Of a stretch of DNA of 64,000 nucleotides, positions 16,801 through 24,544 are shown in pieces. Numbering within the stretch: the stretch's first letter is position 1; the number at the start of each line of letters is the position of its first letter. This DNA comes from Aeromicrobium sp. Root495 (lineage in GTDB: Bacteria; Actinomycetota; Actinomycetes; Propionibacteriales; Nocardioidaceae). Where the stretch lies: assembly GCF_001426755.1 (NCBI RefSeq), contig NZ_LMFJ01000001.1, positions 537,083-601,082 on the forward strand, read 5' to 3'. A program made the translations under genes and the position numbers. Under the pieces are notes generated by a model. That model saw nothing but the letters and a program-made list of their open reading frames with translations, made no database searches and had not been told where the DNA came from.

Positions 16801-18435
16801 CATCTCCTCGTCGAGCTCGCCGACCTTGCGCGGCGCGGAGCGGGCGTCGTCGTCGCCCGCCGCGAGGACGACCGAGAACATGCCGCGATCGGGGATGGTG
16901 CCACCACTGGTGACCGCCAGTCGCTGGGCGCCGGGGCGCCCGGTGAGGACGCCGGCGTCGCGGTCCCACACGATGCGGGGGCGGAGCTCGGCGAAGGCGT
17001 CGGAGGGATAGCGGCCGGCGAGCAGGTCGAGGGTGGCCTCGTAGGCCGAGCGGGGGAGCGCCGCGTACGGCGCACTACGACGCACGGTCTCGAACCACTC
17101 CTCCACGTCGAGCGGCTCCAGCGCCGTGGCGGCGACGGTCTGCTGGGCCAGGACGTCGAGCGGGTTGGAGGGGACCGAGAGCCGCTCGATCCGGCCCTCG
17201 CGCATGAGCTGGGCCGTGACCGTGGCCCCGACGAGGTCGTGGCGCGTGGTGGGGTAGACGACGCCCCGGGACGTCTCGCCCACCTGGTGGCCGGCGCGGC
17301 CCACGCGCTGCAGCCCGCTGGCCACCGAGGGCGGCGAGGAGACCTGCACGACGAGGTCGACGGCACCCATGTCGATGCCGAGCTCGAGGCTGGAGGTGGC
17401 GACGACGCAGCGCAGACGGCCCGTCTTGAGGTCGTCCTCGACGAGCGCGCGCTGCTCCTTGCTCACCGACCCGTGGTGGGAGCGGGCCAGGATGCGGTCC
17501 TCCTCGGGGGCGTCGGGGCCCAGTCGGGCCTCGTAGCGCTCGTTGAGGTGGGACGTGAGCCGCTCGGCCTGCCCGCGGGAGTTGCAGAAGACGATGGTGG
17601 AGCGGACCTTGAGGATGCGGTCGATGACGTCGTCCTCGACGAACGGCCAGATGCTCTGGGTGTCGCCCTCGCCGTCCTCGCCGCCGTCTCCTGGGCGGTG
17701 CAGCTGGGTCATGTCGTCGACCGCCACGGTGACGTCGAGCTCGAGGTGCGACGGCGACGGCGGCGCCACGACGGTGACCGGCGCCTGGCCGGCGAGGAAC
17801 CGTGCCACCTCCTCGTGCGGGCGCACCGTGGCCGAGAGGCCGATGCGCCGCACGGGGGCGGTGGTGAGCTGCTGGAGCCGCTCGAGGGAGAGCGCCAGGT
17901 GGGCGCCGCGCTTGGTGCCGGCCACGGCGTGGATCTCGTCGAGGATGACCGTGTCGACGCTGCGAAGGGTCTCGCGGGCCGACGACGTGAGCATGAGGAA
18001 CAGCGACTCGGGCGTGGTGATGAGGACGTCCGGCGGCTTGGACAGCAGGGCCCGGCGGTCGCGCTGCGAGGTGTCTCCCGAGCGGATGCCGACGCTCACG
18101 GGCGTGAACGCCTCGCCCCGGCGCGCTGCCGCCTGGGTGATGCCCACCAGGGGGGAGCGCAGGTTGCGCTCGACGTCGACCGCGAGCGCCTTGAGGGGCG
18201 AGACGTACAGGACGCGGGTCCCGGGCTCGCGGCCCTCGGCCGGGACGTCCTCGTGCAGGAGGCGGTCGATGGCGGAGAGGAACGCCGCGAGCGTCTTGCC
18301 GGAGCCGGTGGGCGCGACGACCAGGACGTGGTCGGCGGCGCGGTCGATGGCCGCCCAGGTCTCGTCCTGCACCGGGGTGGGCGCCGAGAAGGCGTGCGAG
18401 AACCACTCGCGGGTGGCCGGCGCGAAGTGTTCCAT
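13888..18435 (-). CDS. lhr: Large helicase-related protein Lhr (superfamily 2 helicase)
   Basis: At 1515 residues it has full mycobacterial Lhr length. The SF2 core is N-terminal: Walker A APTGSGKTLAAF near residue 38, the DEIH box VILDEIHAV, LSATVRPHEEV for motif III, and RVGRAGHQVGE for motif VI. The long C-terminal half holds the winged-helix and Lhr-specific oligomerisation regions. Lhr is a 3'-5' ssDNA-dependent ATPase that unwinds RNA:DNA hybrids and belongs to the mitomycin-C damage response in mycobacteria. I take MEHFAPATREWF as start; the upstream open frame lacks helicase-like sequence. Confidence 0.94.
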   Translation of the reverse strand: MEHFAPATREWFSHAFSAPTPVQDETWAAIDRAADHVLVVAPTGSGKTLAAFLSAIDRLLHEDVPAEGREPGTRVLYVSPLKALAVDVERNLRSPLVGITQAAARRGEAFTPVSVGIRSGDTSQRDRRALLSKPPDVLITTPESLFLMLTSSARETLRSVDTVILDEIHAVAGTKRGAHLALSLERLQQLTTAPVRRIGLSATVRPHEEVARFLAGQAPVTVVAPPSPSHLELDVTVAVDDMTQLHRPGDGGEDGEGDTQSIWPFVEDDVIDRILKVRSTIVFCNSRGQAERLTSHLNERYEARLGPDAPEEDRILARSHHGSVSKEQRALVEDDLKTGRLRCVVATSSLELGIDMGAVDLVVQVSSPPSVASGLQRVGRAGHQVGETSRGVVYPTTRHDLVGATVTAQLMREGRIERLSVPSNPLDVLAQQTVAATALEPLDVEEWFETVRRSAPYAALPRSAYEATLDLLAGRYPSDAFAELRPRIVWDRDAGVLTGRPGAQRLAVTSGGTIPDRGMFSVVLAAGDDDARSAPRKVGELDEEMVYESRINDVFTLGATSWRIQEITHDRVIVVPAFGQPARLPFWRGDAMGRPAELGEAIGAFVREVEAQGPPPELDHRGATNLKQFLDDQREATGVLPTDRTLVLERFHDELGDWRLVLHSPWGRQVNAPWALAVGARITERFGVDGSVVASDDGIVARIPDLEAGFDDRATETDFAELFVMDVDELEALVQTEVGGSALFAARFRECAARALLLPRRNPGARAPLWQQRQRSAQLLDVARDYPDFPILLETARECLQDVYDLPALLGLVRRIHSREVTIAEVTTERASPFANTLLFGYVASFLYEGDTPLAERRAAALSLDPALLSELLGRAELRELLDPEVIERTEAELQRLADDRLVVGPEGAADLLRLLGPLTTEEVQHRFREGSALEALKTLQDERRVIEVLMAGEVRWSAVEDAARLRDALGTAVPQGVAEVFLQSVADPLGDLLSRYARTHGPFTSDEAAQRLGLGTTVVADVLRRMSRDGRLTEGEFRPMATGSEWVEPGVLRRLRSRSLAAARQQVEPVDGETYSRFLTAWHHVDGSGPGSGRSSARGADAVLAAVDQLAGVALPASAWESLVLPARVRDYSPAHLDELLSAGEVVWTGAGSLPGADGWVQLHPADLVLPSARVTEEPDAIQQRVLDALDGGGAYLFGQVLDLVRSRQEVSEQKLDDVTVADALWGLVWSGRIAGDTFAPVRARLGGRGAHRGGTRPPRARLHARRALAAAPRQQAAPPTVSGRWFRLDPPTGPEDATQLALARAESLLSRYGVVTRGSVVAEQTPGGFAGVYRVLRELEQTGSCLRGVFVDRLGAAQFASSAAVDRLRSFQRDPDTEPPDTPAVVLAATDPANPYGAALPWPEATEPETAHRPSRKAGALVVLHDGVLVAFLERGGRKAVVATEHPGRLRPAADALMNALRQQRFGRLTIETANGLAVEGTPFGAALRDAGFVRHPKGLRHDGRGTVGGSRA

Positions 18436-18569
18436 CGTCCGTCCATCGTGGCAGGCGCCTCCGACATCTGCCCGGGCGCGAGAGCCGGTCGACGAGGAGG
18501 CACCATCTCGTCGACGCCACACCCCTTCCAATACGTCGGGTGTTCACGACCCTGAGGCATGGTTGCCCT

Positions 18570-19589
18570 ATGACCCGTCGCCTCCCGGTGGTCCTGCTCA
18601 CGGCTGCCCTCGTCGTCTCTGCCTGCTCCTCGGACAAGAAGGAGAAGGCCGATCCCGAGGCTTCGAAGGGCTCGAGCGAGAAGCTCGTCCAGGTCTCGCC
18701 GCTGACGGGTGAGGTCATGCGGTCCCGGCCCGCCAACCCGGTGTTCGTCGTGAAGATCGAGAACACCGAGGGTGGTGCCCCGCAGCTGGGCCTCGACAAG
18801 GCCGACATGGTCGTCGAGGAGCTCGTGGAGGGCGGCCTCACGCGTCTCGCCGCGTTCTTCTACTCCGACCTGCCGAGCACGGTCGGCCACGTGCGCTCCA
18901 TGCGCGCCAGCGACATTGGCATCGCCAAGCCCGTGGACGGTCAGATCGTCGCCTCCGGTGGCTCGGCCGGCACGGTCAAGAAGGTCAAGAAGGCCGGCAT
19001 CACGGTCTGGTCCGAGGACTTCGGCGCCCCCGGCTTCAGCAGCGACCCCAACAAGGTGCGCCCCTACAACCGGCTCATGGACCTGCCCCGGCTCGACCGG
19101 CGCGCGAAGGTCACCGACATCCCCGGCCCGTACCTGACCTTCACGAAGGCGGGCGCCAAGGCCGAGGCCACGTCGTCGGCCGGCGCCGAGGCCACGGAGA
19201 AGTCGGTCCGGAAGGCCACCACCGCCGCGGTCCGGTTCTCGCCCTCCACCACCACGCAGTGGAAGTACTCGGGAAGCACGTACAAGCGCACCAACGGGCA
19301 CGCGGAGAAGGAGTACGGCGCCGACACCGTCGTGGTCCTGTACTGCGACATCGGCGACGCCGGCTACCTCGACCCGGCGGGCAACCCCGTCCCGGAGACC
19401 AAGCTCAAGGGCAACGGCGACGCCCTCATCCTCAGCGGCGGCAAGGCCACCACCGTCACGTGGCACAAGCGCGGCTCCGGTGCCACGATCTCGTTCAAGG
19501 CCGAGGACGGCTCACCCGTGACGATCGACCCCGGTCACGTGTGGCTCGAGCTCATCCCCAAGGACGGCGGCTCCGTCACGGTCCAGTGA
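18570..19589 (+). CDS. DUF3048-domain lipoprotein (YerB-like)
   Basis: This 339-residue protein has a lipoprotein signal (RRLPVVLLTAALVVSAC, Cys about residue 20) followed by a charged linker. The body shows the DUF3048 pattern: NPVFVVKIENTEGGAPQLGLDKADMVVEE, FYSDLPSTVGHVRSMRASDI, and a C-terminal half with VVVLYCDIGDAGYLDPAGN and GHVWLELIPKDG. The family is found in Gram-positive bacteria and its role is unknown. It is probably anchored to the outer leaflet. Its 3' end faces the TetR gene with only 6 bp between stops. Confidence 0.88.
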   Translation: MTRRLPVVLLTAALVVSACSSDKKEKADPEASKGSSEKLVQVSPLTGEVMRSRPANPVFVVKIENTEGGAPQLGLDKADMVVEELVEGGLTRLAAFFYSDLPSTVGHVRSMRASDIGIAKPVDGQIVASGGSAGTVKKVKKAGITVWSEDFGAPGFSSDPNKVRPYNRLMDLPRLDRRAKVTDIPGPYLTFTKAGAKAEATSSAGAEATEKSVRKATTAAVRFSPSTTTQWKYSGSTYKRTNGHAEKEYGADTVVVLYCDIGDAGYLDPAGNPVPETKLKGNGDALILSGGKATTVTWHKRGSGATISFKAEDGSPVTIDPGHVWLELIPKDGGSVTVQ

Positions 19590-19595
19590 CCCGGT

Positions 19596-20279
19596 TCAGG
19601 CGCTGACGTCGGCGCTCGTCACCTCGGCGCCGTCGATCGAGGGCAGCAGGCGCATCCCGGCGAGGATGGCTCCGATGCTGGCCTGGACGTCGGCCGAGGC
19701 CTGCTCGCCGTCGTCGGAGTCCGAGACGTACTCCGAGGCGGAGCGGATGGCCCCGTAGAAGATCATGGCGAAGGCCTCGGACAGCTCGGCGGCTCCGCCG
19801 AGGTCGTCGAGCAGGTCGTCGACGGTGGCGCGCACGATGCCCAGTGACGAGGCCCGCTCCGCCTCGGCCCAGCGCTCGTGGCCCAGGGCCGCGGGGGCCT
19901 CCTGGAGGCAGATGCGGCGGAAGTGGGGCTCGCGGCAGACCTCGAGGAAGGACTCGAGCCCGATCTGCGCGCGCTCCCACGGGTCGTCGGAGGCGTCGAT
20001 GCGCTTCTGGATCTGGCGGGTGGTGCTGTCCTGGAGGCGGTCGAAGACGCTCTCGAACAGGGCGAGCTTGCTGGGGAAGTGGTGGTAGAGCGCGCCCTTG
20101 GTGACGCGGGCCGCAGCCACCACCTCGTCGAGCGACGTGCCCGAGTAGCCGTGCGCGGCGAAGAGCTCCTGCGCGTTGTCGAGCAGGGCGCGCTTGGTGC
20201 TGGAGGAGTAGTCCTGTCGACGCGAGGTCTTGCGCGCGGCGCGCAGGACTTTGGCGGGATGCACCTTCGCGCTGGTCAT
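19596..20279 (-). CDS. TetR family transcriptional regulator
   Basis: This 227-residue protein has an N-terminal HTH, KRALLDNAQELFAAHGYSGTSLDEVVAAARVTKGALYHHFPSK, of textbook TetR form, then a helical ligand domain with CREPHFRRICLQEAPAALG. A basic 20-residue extension precedes the HTH. Two ATGs are possible (20279, or 20288 adding MKI); neither has a clear Shine-Dalgarno. It is divergent from a small gene at 20429, and tandem 11-bp symmetric motifs between them are probable operators, so it likely regulates itself and that gene. Confidence 0.92.
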   Translation of the reverse strand: MTSAKVHPAKVLRAARKTSRRQDYSSSTKRALLDNAQELFAAHGYSGTSLDEVVAAARVTKGALYHHFPSKLALFESVFDRLQDSTTRQIQKRIDASDDPWERAQIGLESFLEVCREPHFRRICLQEAPAALGHERWAEAERASSLGIVRATVDDLLDDLGGAAELSEAFAMIFYGAIRSASEYVSDSDDGEQASADVQASIGAILAGMRLLPSIDGAEVTSADVSA

Positions 20280-20360
20280 GATCTTCATCGTACGCCGGTG
20301 GCCTGGGCCGAGGGTGGGGACCGTCACAGCCGCTGCGCTTGGCACGGCCCCGTGAACCAC

Positions 20361-20390
20361 ACATACTGAGAGTACGTACCGAGAGTATGT
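20361..20390. promoter_or_regulatory. Tandem TetR operator half-palindromes
   Basis: TACTGAGAGTA at 20364-20374 and TACCGAGAGTA at 20377-20387 are near-identical pseudo-palindromes 13 bp apart, and the outer ACATACT/AGTATGT are inverted copies. This fits two side-by-side TetR dimers between the divergent genes. Confidence 0.6.
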
Positions 20391-20428
20391 TCCCGGGCGT
20401 GACCGACGGAAACGAAAGGAGCACCACC

Positions 20429-20932
20429 ATGACCTGGGATGCCCACCACCGTCGCACCACCGTCCTCCGCGAGGTCCTCGCCGCTGCTGAGCAGCGCCGC
20501 GACGAGACCACCCCGGACGACCTCCTCGACTCCGTCGACGGCGCCCGCGACGTGTTCGCGACCGACGTCGACCTCCTCCTGAGCCTCCACATGACCTGGA
20601 CGCAGCGCCTCAGCGGCGCGCTCGACATCGCGCTGGGCGACGGCACCGACGACCCTGAGACGGCCGTCATCGAGGCCTGGACACGCGCCGCCACGGCCGC
20701 CCCCACCCTGCGCCGTCTGCTCGACGACGCCGAGGAGGTGCCCGAGCTGGCTGCGCCGCTGGCCCAGGAGTGCGTGGTCCTGGCCCGCTCCGCCGGCTCG
20801 CGCGGCGACCTGCTCCAGGCGGGCGAGCGGCTGCGGGTCCGCGGTCGCGAGGCCGTCATGGTCGAGCACGCGCACGAGCCGCACGAGTCGCGCGGCCTCA
20901 TGGCGCGGCTCCGCGAGGCCCTGGCCGCCTAG
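20429..20932 (+). CDS. Conserved small helical protein, TetR-linked, unknown function
   Basis: This 167-residue protein has no signal or membrane segment. It begins MTWDAHHRRTTVLREVLAAAEQR, a start I associate with hypothetical proteins of mycobacteria and nocardioforms, and is mainly acidic/amphipathic helix with a C-terminal RGREAVMVEHAHEPHE stretch. AAAGGAG precedes the ATG. It is divergent from a TetR gene with shared operators, so it is probably the regulator's main target. No biochemical function can be given. Confidence 0.8.
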   Translation: MTWDAHHRRTTVLREVLAAAEQRRDETTPDDLLDSVDGARDVFATDVDLLLSLHMTWTQRLSGALDIALGDGTDDPETAVIEAWTRAATAAPTLRRLLDDAEEVPELAAPLAQECVVLARSAGSRGDLLQAGERLRVRGREAVMVEHAHEPHESRGLMARLREALAA

Positions 20933-21025
20933 CCGGCCACCCCGACCTCCGCCCTCGACGCCACCCTCCCTCTCCCTCCGGCGTCGGGGGCGGATTCTCT
21001 TTCCCCGGAGCCGATGGAGCAGCGG

Positions 21026-21808
21026 CTACTGCTCGTCGGAGGGTGGGTTGACCAGACGGTCGAAGACGTCGCCCAGCTGGGAGTGGATCTCGGTCTCGAT
21101 GCGTTGGCTGAGCTCGGTGCGGAAGATCCCGAGGGTCACCTGGCTCGCCACGGGCAGGAGGCTCTCGATGGCGCGGATGACCTGGTCCCACCCGTCCTCG
21201 GGCAGTCCCTGGGCCACGAACGGGTTGACGACGTCGGCGGCGACCCGGCTCACGAAGTCGTCGGCCACGGCGCGCAGGTGGTGCTGGACCGCGGGGAAGA
21301 TGGCGATGATCGTGGAGGGGTCGAGGCCGAGCGAGACCGCGGCGGCCCCGGAGCGGACCACCTGGGGCTGCATGAGCCGGACGTGGTCGTGATCGTCGTC
21401 GATCCACTCGACGAGGCCGTACTCCGCGAGGGAGTCGATGAGGGCGTCGTCGCGCGGGACGGAGGCGAGGGCGGCCAGCGCGTCGCGCGTCGTGACCTCC
21501 GGCTCGACCTCGTGGTTGGGCTCCTCGAGGAGGTGGAGCAGGTCGAGCGTGTGGCCGGCGGCCGAGCGGGGGCTGGCGGTGATGGCCTGCTCCACCGCCG
21601 CCAGGGTGTATCCGCGGTCGACGAGCTCGCGGACGAGCTGGAGGCGCTGCAGGTGCTCGAGCGTGTAGTAGCCGGTGCGACCCTCGAGCCGCGGCGGGTC
21701 GAGCAGCCCACGACTGGCGTAGGCACGGACGTTGCGGACCGTCATGTCGGCGCGGGCGGCGAGCTGGTCGACGGTGAACTCCTCGACCTCGGGCGGCTGC
21801 GCTGACAT
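21026..21808 (-). CDS. MerR family transcriptional regulator
   Basis: This 260-residue protein has an N-terminal MerR winged helix: FTVDQLAARADMTVRNVRAYASRGLLDPP, GYYTLEHLQRLQLVRELVDRGYTLAAVEQAI. The first HTH resembles the helix of mycobacterial MerR-like proteins rather than classical metal sensors; no Cys pair for metal binding is present. The C-terminal 170 residues form a large unknown effector domain. It diverges from the algH/yqgE-type gene, their starts being about 18 bp apart, so any binding there would affect both. Confidence 0.85.
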   Translation of the reverse strand: MSAQPPEVEEFTVDQLAARADMTVRNVRAYASRGLLDPPRLEGRTGYYTLEHLQRLQLVRELVDRGYTLAAVEQAITASPRSAAGHTLDLLHLLEEPNHEVEPEVTTRDALAALASVPRDDALIDSLAEYGLVEWIDDDHDHVRLMQPQVVRSGAAAVSLGLDPSTIIAIFPAVQHHLRAVADDFVSRVAADVVNPFVAQGLPEDGWDQVIRAIESLLPVASQVTLGIFRTELSQRIETEIHSQLGDVFDRLVNPPSDEQ

Positions 21809-21826
21809 GTGGGCATCATAGTGCTC

Positions 21827-22375
21827 ATGGAGTCTCTCCAAGGTCGTCTGCTCGTGGCGACGCCGGCCATCGACGACGGGCCCTTCTGGCGCAGCGTCGT
21901 GTTCCTGCTCGACCACGACGAGGACGGGGCGCTCGGCGTCATCGTCAACCGGCCCACGCCCGCCGACGTCGAGGACGTCCTGCCCACGTGGGGCGCCCGC
22001 GTCAATGCGCCGGTCTGCCTCTTCGACGGCGGCCCGGTGGCGATGGACTCGGCCCTGGCCCTCGGAGTCGTGGGCGACCAGGAGCCCCCCGTGGGGTGGC
22101 GCCGCATGACCGGAAAGGTTGGACTCGTCGATCTCGAGGGCCAGCCGCCCGCCGCCGGACGGCTCCAGGGGCTGCGCGTCTTCGCGGGGTACGCGGGCTG
22201 GTCCGGCGGACAGCTCGAGGCGGAGGTGGCGGAGGGGTCCTGGGTGGTCGTGGAGGCCCACGACGACGACCTCGTCTCGCCCCAGCCCGAGCTGCTGTGG
22301 AGCGCGGTGCTGCGCCGCCAGGACGACGACACCCGGTTCTGGACGACGTTCCCGGCCGACCCCACCGTGAACTGA
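21827..22375 (+). CDS. UPF0301 / YqgE (AlgH) family protein
   Basis: This 182-residue protein has the family signatures GRLLVATPAIDDGPFWRSVV, LLDHDEDGALGVIVNRP, LFDGGPVAMDSALALG and LRVFAGYAGWSGGQLEAE. The family is conserved in many bacteria but has no settled function; AlgH was tied to alginate regulation in Pseudomonas. GTG codons at 21809 and 21821 are alternative in-frame starts; the ATG gives the usual MESLQGRLLVA beginning. The promoter must lie in the short gap to, or within, the divergent merR gene. Confidence 0.92.
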   Translation: MESLQGRLLVATPAIDDGPFWRSVVFLLDHDEDGALGVIVNRPTPADVEDVLPTWGARVNAPVCLFDGGPVAMDSALALGVVGDQEPPVGWRRMTGKVGLVDLEGQPPAAGRLQGLRVFAGYAGWSGGQLEAEVAEGSWVVVEAHDDDLVSPQPELLWSAVLRRQDDDTRFWTTFPADPTVN

Positions 22376-22452
22376 CCGCGGTCGCGCGCCGGCTCCCGCC
22401 CAGAGCGTCGCGGCGGCTCGATCCGGGCCGCCCGTTCGTCTACGATGCTGCC

Positions 22453-22752
22453 GTGGCTCTTTTCGGACGTGGTGGCACGCAGACCGTCTACGACGAGCGC
22501 ACCGACCTGCGCACCGAGGACGGTGACCACGAGAAGTTCTCGCACTACGTCCCCAAGGACGAGCTCACCGAGGCCATGGTCATGGGCACGCCCGTCGTGG
22601 CGCTGTGCGGCAAGGTGTGGGTCCCCAGCAGGGCGCCGGAGAAGTTCCCGGTGTGCCCCGAGTGCAAGGACATCTGGGAGTCCATGTCCGAGGGCGACGA
22701 CGGCAAGGGCGGCAAGGGCGACGGCAAGGGCGACTCCGGCACCGATGCATAG
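22453..22752 (+). CDS. DUF3039 family zinc-ribbon-like protein
   Basis: This 99-residue protein contains KFSHYVPKDELTEAMVMGTPVVALCGKVWVPSRAPEKFPVCPECKDIW, the complete DUF3039 pattern with C and CPxC positions able to bind zinc, then a Gly/Lys/Asp-rich disordered tail. TACGAT at 22441-22446 ends 6 nt before the GTG, pointing to a leaderless mRNA. It overlaps the following helicase gene by 8 bp. The tight coupling suggests it could be an accessory subunit of that helicase; this is inference. Confidence 0.9.
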   Translation: MALFGRGGTQTVYDERTDLRTEDGDHEKFSHYVPKDELTEAMVMGTPVVALCGKVWVPSRAPEKFPVCPECKDIWESMSEGDDGKGGKGDGKGDSGTDA

Positions 22753-24439
22753 CCAGCGCCTCAGGGCCTGGCAGCGCGCGGCATTCGACCTGTATGCCCG
22801 CACCAGCCCCCGTGACTTCCTCGCCGTGGCCACCCCCGGCGCCGGCAAGACGACCTTCGCCCTGACGATCGCCGCCGACCTCCTCGAGCGTGGCGTGATC
22901 GAGCGGATCGTCGTCGTCACCCCCACCGACCACCTCAAGACGCAGTGGGCACTCGCGGCCTCGGGCCTCGGCATCACGCTCGACCCGGGCCTGGCCGGCA
23001 GCGGCGCCCTGGGCGCCGACTTCCGCGGCTTCTGCGTCACGTACGCAGCCCTCGGCGTGAACCCCAACGCCTACCGCGTCCGGGTCGAGGCACGGCGCAC
23101 GCTCGTGATCCTCGACGAGGTCCACCACGCCGGAGACGCCCTCTCGTGGGGCGAGGCCGTGCAGGAGGCCTGCGAGCCTGCCGTACGGCGTCTCAGCCTC
23201 ACCGGCACGCCGTTCCGCTCCGACGCCAACCCCATCCCGTTCGTCACGTACGCCCCGCAGGACGACGGCACCAAGCAGAGCGTCGCCGACTACTCCTACA
23301 ACTACGGCGACGCGCTCCGCGACGGCGTGGTCCGCCCGGTCCTCTTCATGGCCTACTCCGGCCAGATGCACTGGCGCACGCGGGCCGGCGACGAGGTGGC
23401 CGCCCGCCTCGGCGAGCCCCTCACGAAGGACCAGACCGCCCAGGCGCTCCGCACGGCCCTGGACCCGCAGGGCTCCTGGATGCCCACGGTGCTCGATGCC
23501 GCGCACCGCCGCCTCCTCGAGGTCCGCCGCGACATCCCCGACGCCGGCGGTCTCGTGATCGCCACCGACCAGGACTCCGCCCGTCAGTACGGCGCCCTGC
23601 TGCGCGACATCACCGGGCAGCAGCCCACCGTCGTCCTCTCCGACGAGGCCGGTGCCAGCGCGCGCATCGCGGAGTACTCGGCCAGCACCTCGCCGTGGCT
23701 CGTGGCGGTGCGCATGGTGAGCGAGGGCGTCGACATCCCGCGGCTCGCGGTGGGCGTCTACGCCACCACCACCTCCACGCCACTGTTCTTCGCCCAGGCC
23801 ATCGGGCGCTTCGTGCGGGCCCGGCGCCGGGGCGAGACGGCCTCCATCTTCGTGCCGAGCGTGCCGAGGCTCCTGGGTCTCGCGTCCGACCTCGAGGCCG
23901 AGCGCGACCACGTCATCGGGCGCCCCGTGAAGGACGAGGACGACCTCTTCGCCGCCGAGGCCGAGATGCTGGCGCGGGCCAACGCCGCCGAGGGGGCCGC
24001 CGACGACGAGCTGGGCACCTACAAGGCGCTCGGGAGCGAGGCCTCCTTCGACCGCGTCGTCTACGACGGCGCCGACTTCGGCGGCACCGACCTCGCCGAG
24101 GACGAGCTCGACTTCATCGGCATCCCCGGGCTCCTCGAGCCCGACCAGGTGGCCGAGCTGCTGCGGGCGAGCCGGAGCAAGAAGGCCAAGGCCGCGGTCA
24201 GCGCGGCGGCCCAGGCCGAGGTCGACCGCGACGCCGCGTTCGAGCGTCGCAGCGAGCTGCGCCGCGAGCTCAACGGACTCGTCGGAGCCTGGCACCACCG
24301 CACCGGCACGCCGCACGGCGTGACGCACAGCCAGCTCCGCACGCAGTGCGGCGGCCCTCCGGCCGCCTCCGCCACGGGGGAGCAGCTGCAGGAGCGCATC
24401 GACCTCCTGCGTCGCTGGGCCCTTCGCGCCTCCAGCTGA
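22745..24439 (+). CDS. DEAD/DEAH-box superfamily 2 helicase
   Basis: This 564-residue protein has Walker A VATPGAGKTTFA at about 28-39, VVVTPTDHLKTQW (motif Ia), the DEVHH box in TLVILDEVHHAGDA, LSLTGTPFRSD (motif III), a helicase C lobe with VRMVSEGVDIPRL and QAIGRFVRARR (motif VI), and an Ala/Glu-rich C-terminal region after 420. This layout is the type III restriction-like/XPB-like helicase common in actinobacteria downstream of DUF3039. No nuclease motif is visible. It probably acts in DNA or RNA remodelling; substrate unknown. Confidence 0.9.
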   Translation: MHSQRLRAWQRAAFDLYARTSPRDFLAVATPGAGKTTFALTIAADLLERGVIERIVVVTPTDHLKTQWALAASGLGITLDPGLAGSGALGADFRGFCVTYAALGVNPNAYRVRVEARRTLVILDEVHHAGDALSWGEAVQEACEPAVRRLSLTGTPFRSDANPIPFVTYAPQDDGTKQSVADYSYNYGDALRDGVVRPVLFMAYSGQMHWRTRAGDEVAARLGEPLTKDQTAQALRTALDPQGSWMPTVLDAAHRRLLEVRRDIPDAGGLVIATDQDSARQYGALLRDITGQQPTVVLSDEAGASARIAEYSASTSPWLVAVRMVSEGVDIPRLAVGVYATTTSTPLFFAQAIGRFVRARRRGETASIFVPSVPRLLGLASDLEAERDHVIGRPVKDEDDLFAAEAEMLARANAAEGAADDELGTYKALGSEASFDRVVYDGADFGGTDLAEDELDFIGIPGLLEPDQVAELLRASRSKKAKAAVSAAAQAEVDRDAAFERRSELRRELNGLVGAWHHRTGTPHGVTHSQLRTQCGGPPAASATGEQLQERIDLLRRWALRASS

Positions 24440-24544
24440 CCCACTGGCGCAGCCGCCTCACGCTCCCCGAGCCGAGGACCTTCTCCCTGGCCGGTCGACG
24501 AGCTTCGTCCAGCGGCCGGCCCGGGGCCCCACTACCGTGACGAC

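Noticed and set aside
15433-18555. A 1040-residue open frame on the plus strand opposite lhr
   Set aside because: It is a GC-driven mirror of the helicase gene: Arg/Gly/Ala/Val-rich, no domain, while the minus strand carries all SF2 motifs.
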